A stretch of DNA of 64,000 nt, taken from assembly GCA_947458265.1 (NCBI GenBank), contig CANGYF010000003.1:248001-312000 (forward strand), written 5' to 3'. Origin of the DNA: Betaproteobacteria bacterium (GTDB lineage: Bacteria > Pseudomonadota > Gammaproteobacteria > Burkholderiales > CAIKXV01). Under the pieces are notes generated by a model that saw only the letters and a program-made list of their open reading frames with translations, had not been told where the DNA came from and did not search any database. Of this stretch, positions 62,620 to 64,000 are shown piece by piece. The stretch's first letter is position 1. The number at the start of each line of letters is the position of its first letter. Position numbers and translations under genes: made by a program.

Positions 62620-63165
62620 GTGCACAAACCGATCCGCCGTATCGTCACCGGACACGACGCGAAAGGCGTCGCCGTCGTCATCGAGGACCGCGACGCACCG
62701 AACGTGCGTACCGTCGAACTGCGCGGCGGCCTGACCATGAGCGAGCTGTGGGTGAGCGACCGTTCGCCGATGGCCATCGATGCGCCGGATGCGACCGCGT
62801 CGGTCAAGACCCTGCAGCCGCCGGCCGGCGGCAACGTGTTCCGCGTGGTGCGCTTCCCGCCGGAGAAGACCTTCATCCACAACCTGACCGGTGAGAAGGC
62901 ACGCGCCGCGTTCGGCGCGGTCGGTTCGGCCGAGGCCTCGCAGCATAGCGAGAACGTGCGCCATCCGCTGATGCACAAGACCAAGACCGTCGACTACGGC
63001 CTGGTTCTGGAAGGCGAGATCTGGCTCGTGCTGGACGACTCCGAGGTGCTGTGCCGGCAGGGCGACGTGATCATCCAGCGCGGGACCAACCATGCCTGGA
63101 GCAACCGTTCCGACAACGACTGCGCGGTCGCCTTCATCCTGATCGACGGCGAGCACGACAAGTAA
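62620..63165 (+). CDS. Cupin-domain protein
   Basis: 181-residue protein with a C-terminal single cupin: HKTKTVDYGLVLEGEIWLVLDDSEV holds the first cupin motif (Glu/His region), and QGDVIIQRGTNHAWSNRSDNDCAVAF the second with its His. The N-terminal half (RRIVTGHDAKGVAVVIED) resembles the leader of related small cupins of betaproteobacteria. It starts at a GTG with GAGGAG eight bases upstream. Reaction unknown; divergent from the photolyase operon and convergent with the phosphatase gene. Confidence 0.87.
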   Translation: MHKPIRRIVTGHDAKGVAVVIEDRDAPNVRTVELRGGLTMSELWVSDRSPMAIDAPDATASVKTLQPPAGGNVFRVVRFPPEKTFIHNLTGEKARAAFGAVGSAEASQHSENVRHPLMHKTKTVDYGLVLEGEIWLVLDDSEVLCRQGDVIIQRGTNHAWSNRSDNDCAVAFILIDGEHDK

Positions 63166-63180
63166 CGATCGGGCGCCCGG

Positions 63181-64000
63181 TCAGGCGACTTCCAGCAGTT
63201 CCTGCATCGGGCGCACCTCTAGCGTGATGCCTACCCTGCGCCACTGCGCGATCTCCTCGCGCAGCAGCGCGGCGGTCAACGGGTTCGCCGCGAGCCACTG
63301 CGGCTCCAGCTTCAGCCGGTACTCGCCGCGCTGCACGCGCGCCTCGATGGCCGGCAGTACGATGTCGGTGCGCGACCGGTGGAACATCGCAGCCAGGCGC
63401 AGCGCCATGGTCGAGGCGATGTCGGCTGGGGCCTCCAGCATGCCCTGCATCTTGTCGAGCGAGCCACGGTGGGCCAGCACGAGGGTGGCCAGGCGTGCCT
63501 GTTCGCTGCGCGAGAAGCCGGGCATGTCGGCATTGCGGACGATGTAGGCGGTGTGCTTGTGGTAGCCGGAGTGGGCGACCGTGATGCCGATCTCGTGCAG
63601 CCGCGCCGCCCAGTCCAGCAGCAGGCCAGCTCCGGCGGCCACGGCCGGCTCATCGGCCAGCAGGTCCTGCAGCAGCGAATGCGCGAGCGTGCCGACCCGC
63701 CGCGCCTGGGCCGCGTCGACGTGGTAGCGATGCATGAACTGCTCGACGGTGAGGTCGCGCATGTCGTGATGGTGGAAGCGACCAAGCATGTCGTAGAGAA
63801 TGCCCTGGCGCATCGCGCCGGTGGCCATCGCCATGTGCGGCACTTCCAGCGCCTCGAACACCGCCAGCATGATCGACAGCCCGCCGGGCAGCACCGGTAC
63901 CCGGTCGGCACGCAGACCGGCGAGCGCCAGTGCGTCGAGCCTGTCCATCGTACCGATGCGGATCATGTGCGCCTTCAGCCTCTGCAGGCCCTCGAGGGTG
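63181..64000 (-). CDS. ppx: Exopolyphosphatase/guanosine pentaphosphatase (Ppx/GppA) C-terminal part, cut by window end
   Basis: About 273 residues of the C-terminal half are present, beginning upstream of the window end. LRADRVPVLPGGLSIMLAVFEAL and MATGAMRQGILYDMLGR match the ASKHA-fold end of Ppx/GppA proteins. The HD-like C-terminal domain with LHEIGITVAHSGYHKHTAYIVRNADMPGFSR follows, where the His-Asp-type motif is typical of Ppx. It degrades inorganic polyphosphate or pppGpp in the cytoplasm. The catalytic N-terminal domain lies outside the window. Confidence 0.9.
   Translation of the reverse strand, partial: TLEGLQRLKAHMIRIGTMDRLDALALAGLRADRVPVLPGGLSIMLAVFEALEVPHMAMATGAMRQGILYDMLGRFHHHDMRDLTVEQFMHRYHVDAAQARRVGTLAHSLLQDLLADEPAVAAGAGLLLDWAARLHEIGITVAHSGYHKHTAYIVRNADMPGFSRSEQARLATLVLAHRGSLDKMQGMLEAPADIASTMALRLAAMFHRSRTDIVLPAIEARVQRGEYRLKLEPQWLAANPLTAALLREEIAQWRRVGITLEVRPMQELLEVA

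Overview
The window is high-GC, densely packed chromosome of a proteobacterium, most likely a betaproteobacterium of the order Burkholderiales. The evidence is strong G/C third-position bias, LPS core genes (waaC, waaA), seven receptors of the Bug/TctC family that expands in that group, and tcuAB-type tricarballylate genes. No 16S gene or other marker is present, so this is inference. There is no CRISPR array, prophage or insertion sequence.

Layout. 1-3.2 kb: a UDP-glucuronate epimerase-like gene (cut by the window edge) and the overlapping waaC-waaA pair. 3.2-9.05 kb: an unknown exported protein, a Bug receptor, a cysteine hydrolase, an SDR and a Phd/VapC-type toxin-antitoxin pair. 9.1-13.2 kb: tcuA-tcuB-gudD, all on the minus strand. 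13.3-18.6 kb: a six-gene minus-strand operon (zinc alcohol dehydrogenase, ModA-like protein, enoyl-CoA hydratase, Bug receptor, CaiB-type CoA-transferase, methyltransferase), then tRNA-Phe. 18.8-21 kb: a scarred accessory patch with an AAA/DUF4143 ATPase, a 45-bp inverted repeat, a truncated PIN toxin next to an intact FitA-like antitoxin, and the tail of a PEP-CTERM protein. 21-29.1 kb: acyl-CoA metabolism, leuCD and a 2-hydroxyacid dehydrogenase. 29-40.7 kb: a VPLPA-CTERM protein, a DMT transporter, a SOUL protein, four Bug receptors, a hydrolase/TauD pair, an enoyl-CoA hydratase, a thioesterase and an aldo/keto reductase. 40.7-48.2 kb: a catabolic island with a fumarylpyruvate hydrolase-like enzyme, tRNA-Arg, a two-subunit CoA-transferase-fold enzyme, a hydrolase, an IclR regulator with a divergent Bug receptor, an FAD monooxygenase and a VOC protein. 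48.4-51.4 kb: apaH, a glycine-zipper lipoprotein, a PfkB kinase and a Pro/Ala-tailed protein. 51.5-62.5 kb: a DNA-repair island holding the ligase-associated exonuclease, ATP-dependent ligase, DUF429 protein, DEXH helicase and PdeM, followed on the other strand by DUF2256, an SDR, an iron-sulfur photolyase and a second photolyase. 62.6-64 kb: a cupin protein and the 3' part of a Ppx/GppA phosphatase.

The most striking signal is at 41910-42776. The alpha subunit of the CoA-transferase-fold enzyme is continuous in one frame except for a single TGA at codon 103. It has a strong ribosome-binding site and an intact, overlapping beta-subunit gene. Just after the TGA the codon usage becomes atypical and the RNA can fold into a hairpin with a GG-containing apical loop at the distance expected of a bacterial SECIS. 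Aligned without gaps to IpdA as I remember it, the TGA falls on the active-site glutamate, while the beta subunit lacks the class I catalytic glutamate. This suggests a selenocysteine-dependent member of the family, or else a recent nonsense mutation. It should be checked first.
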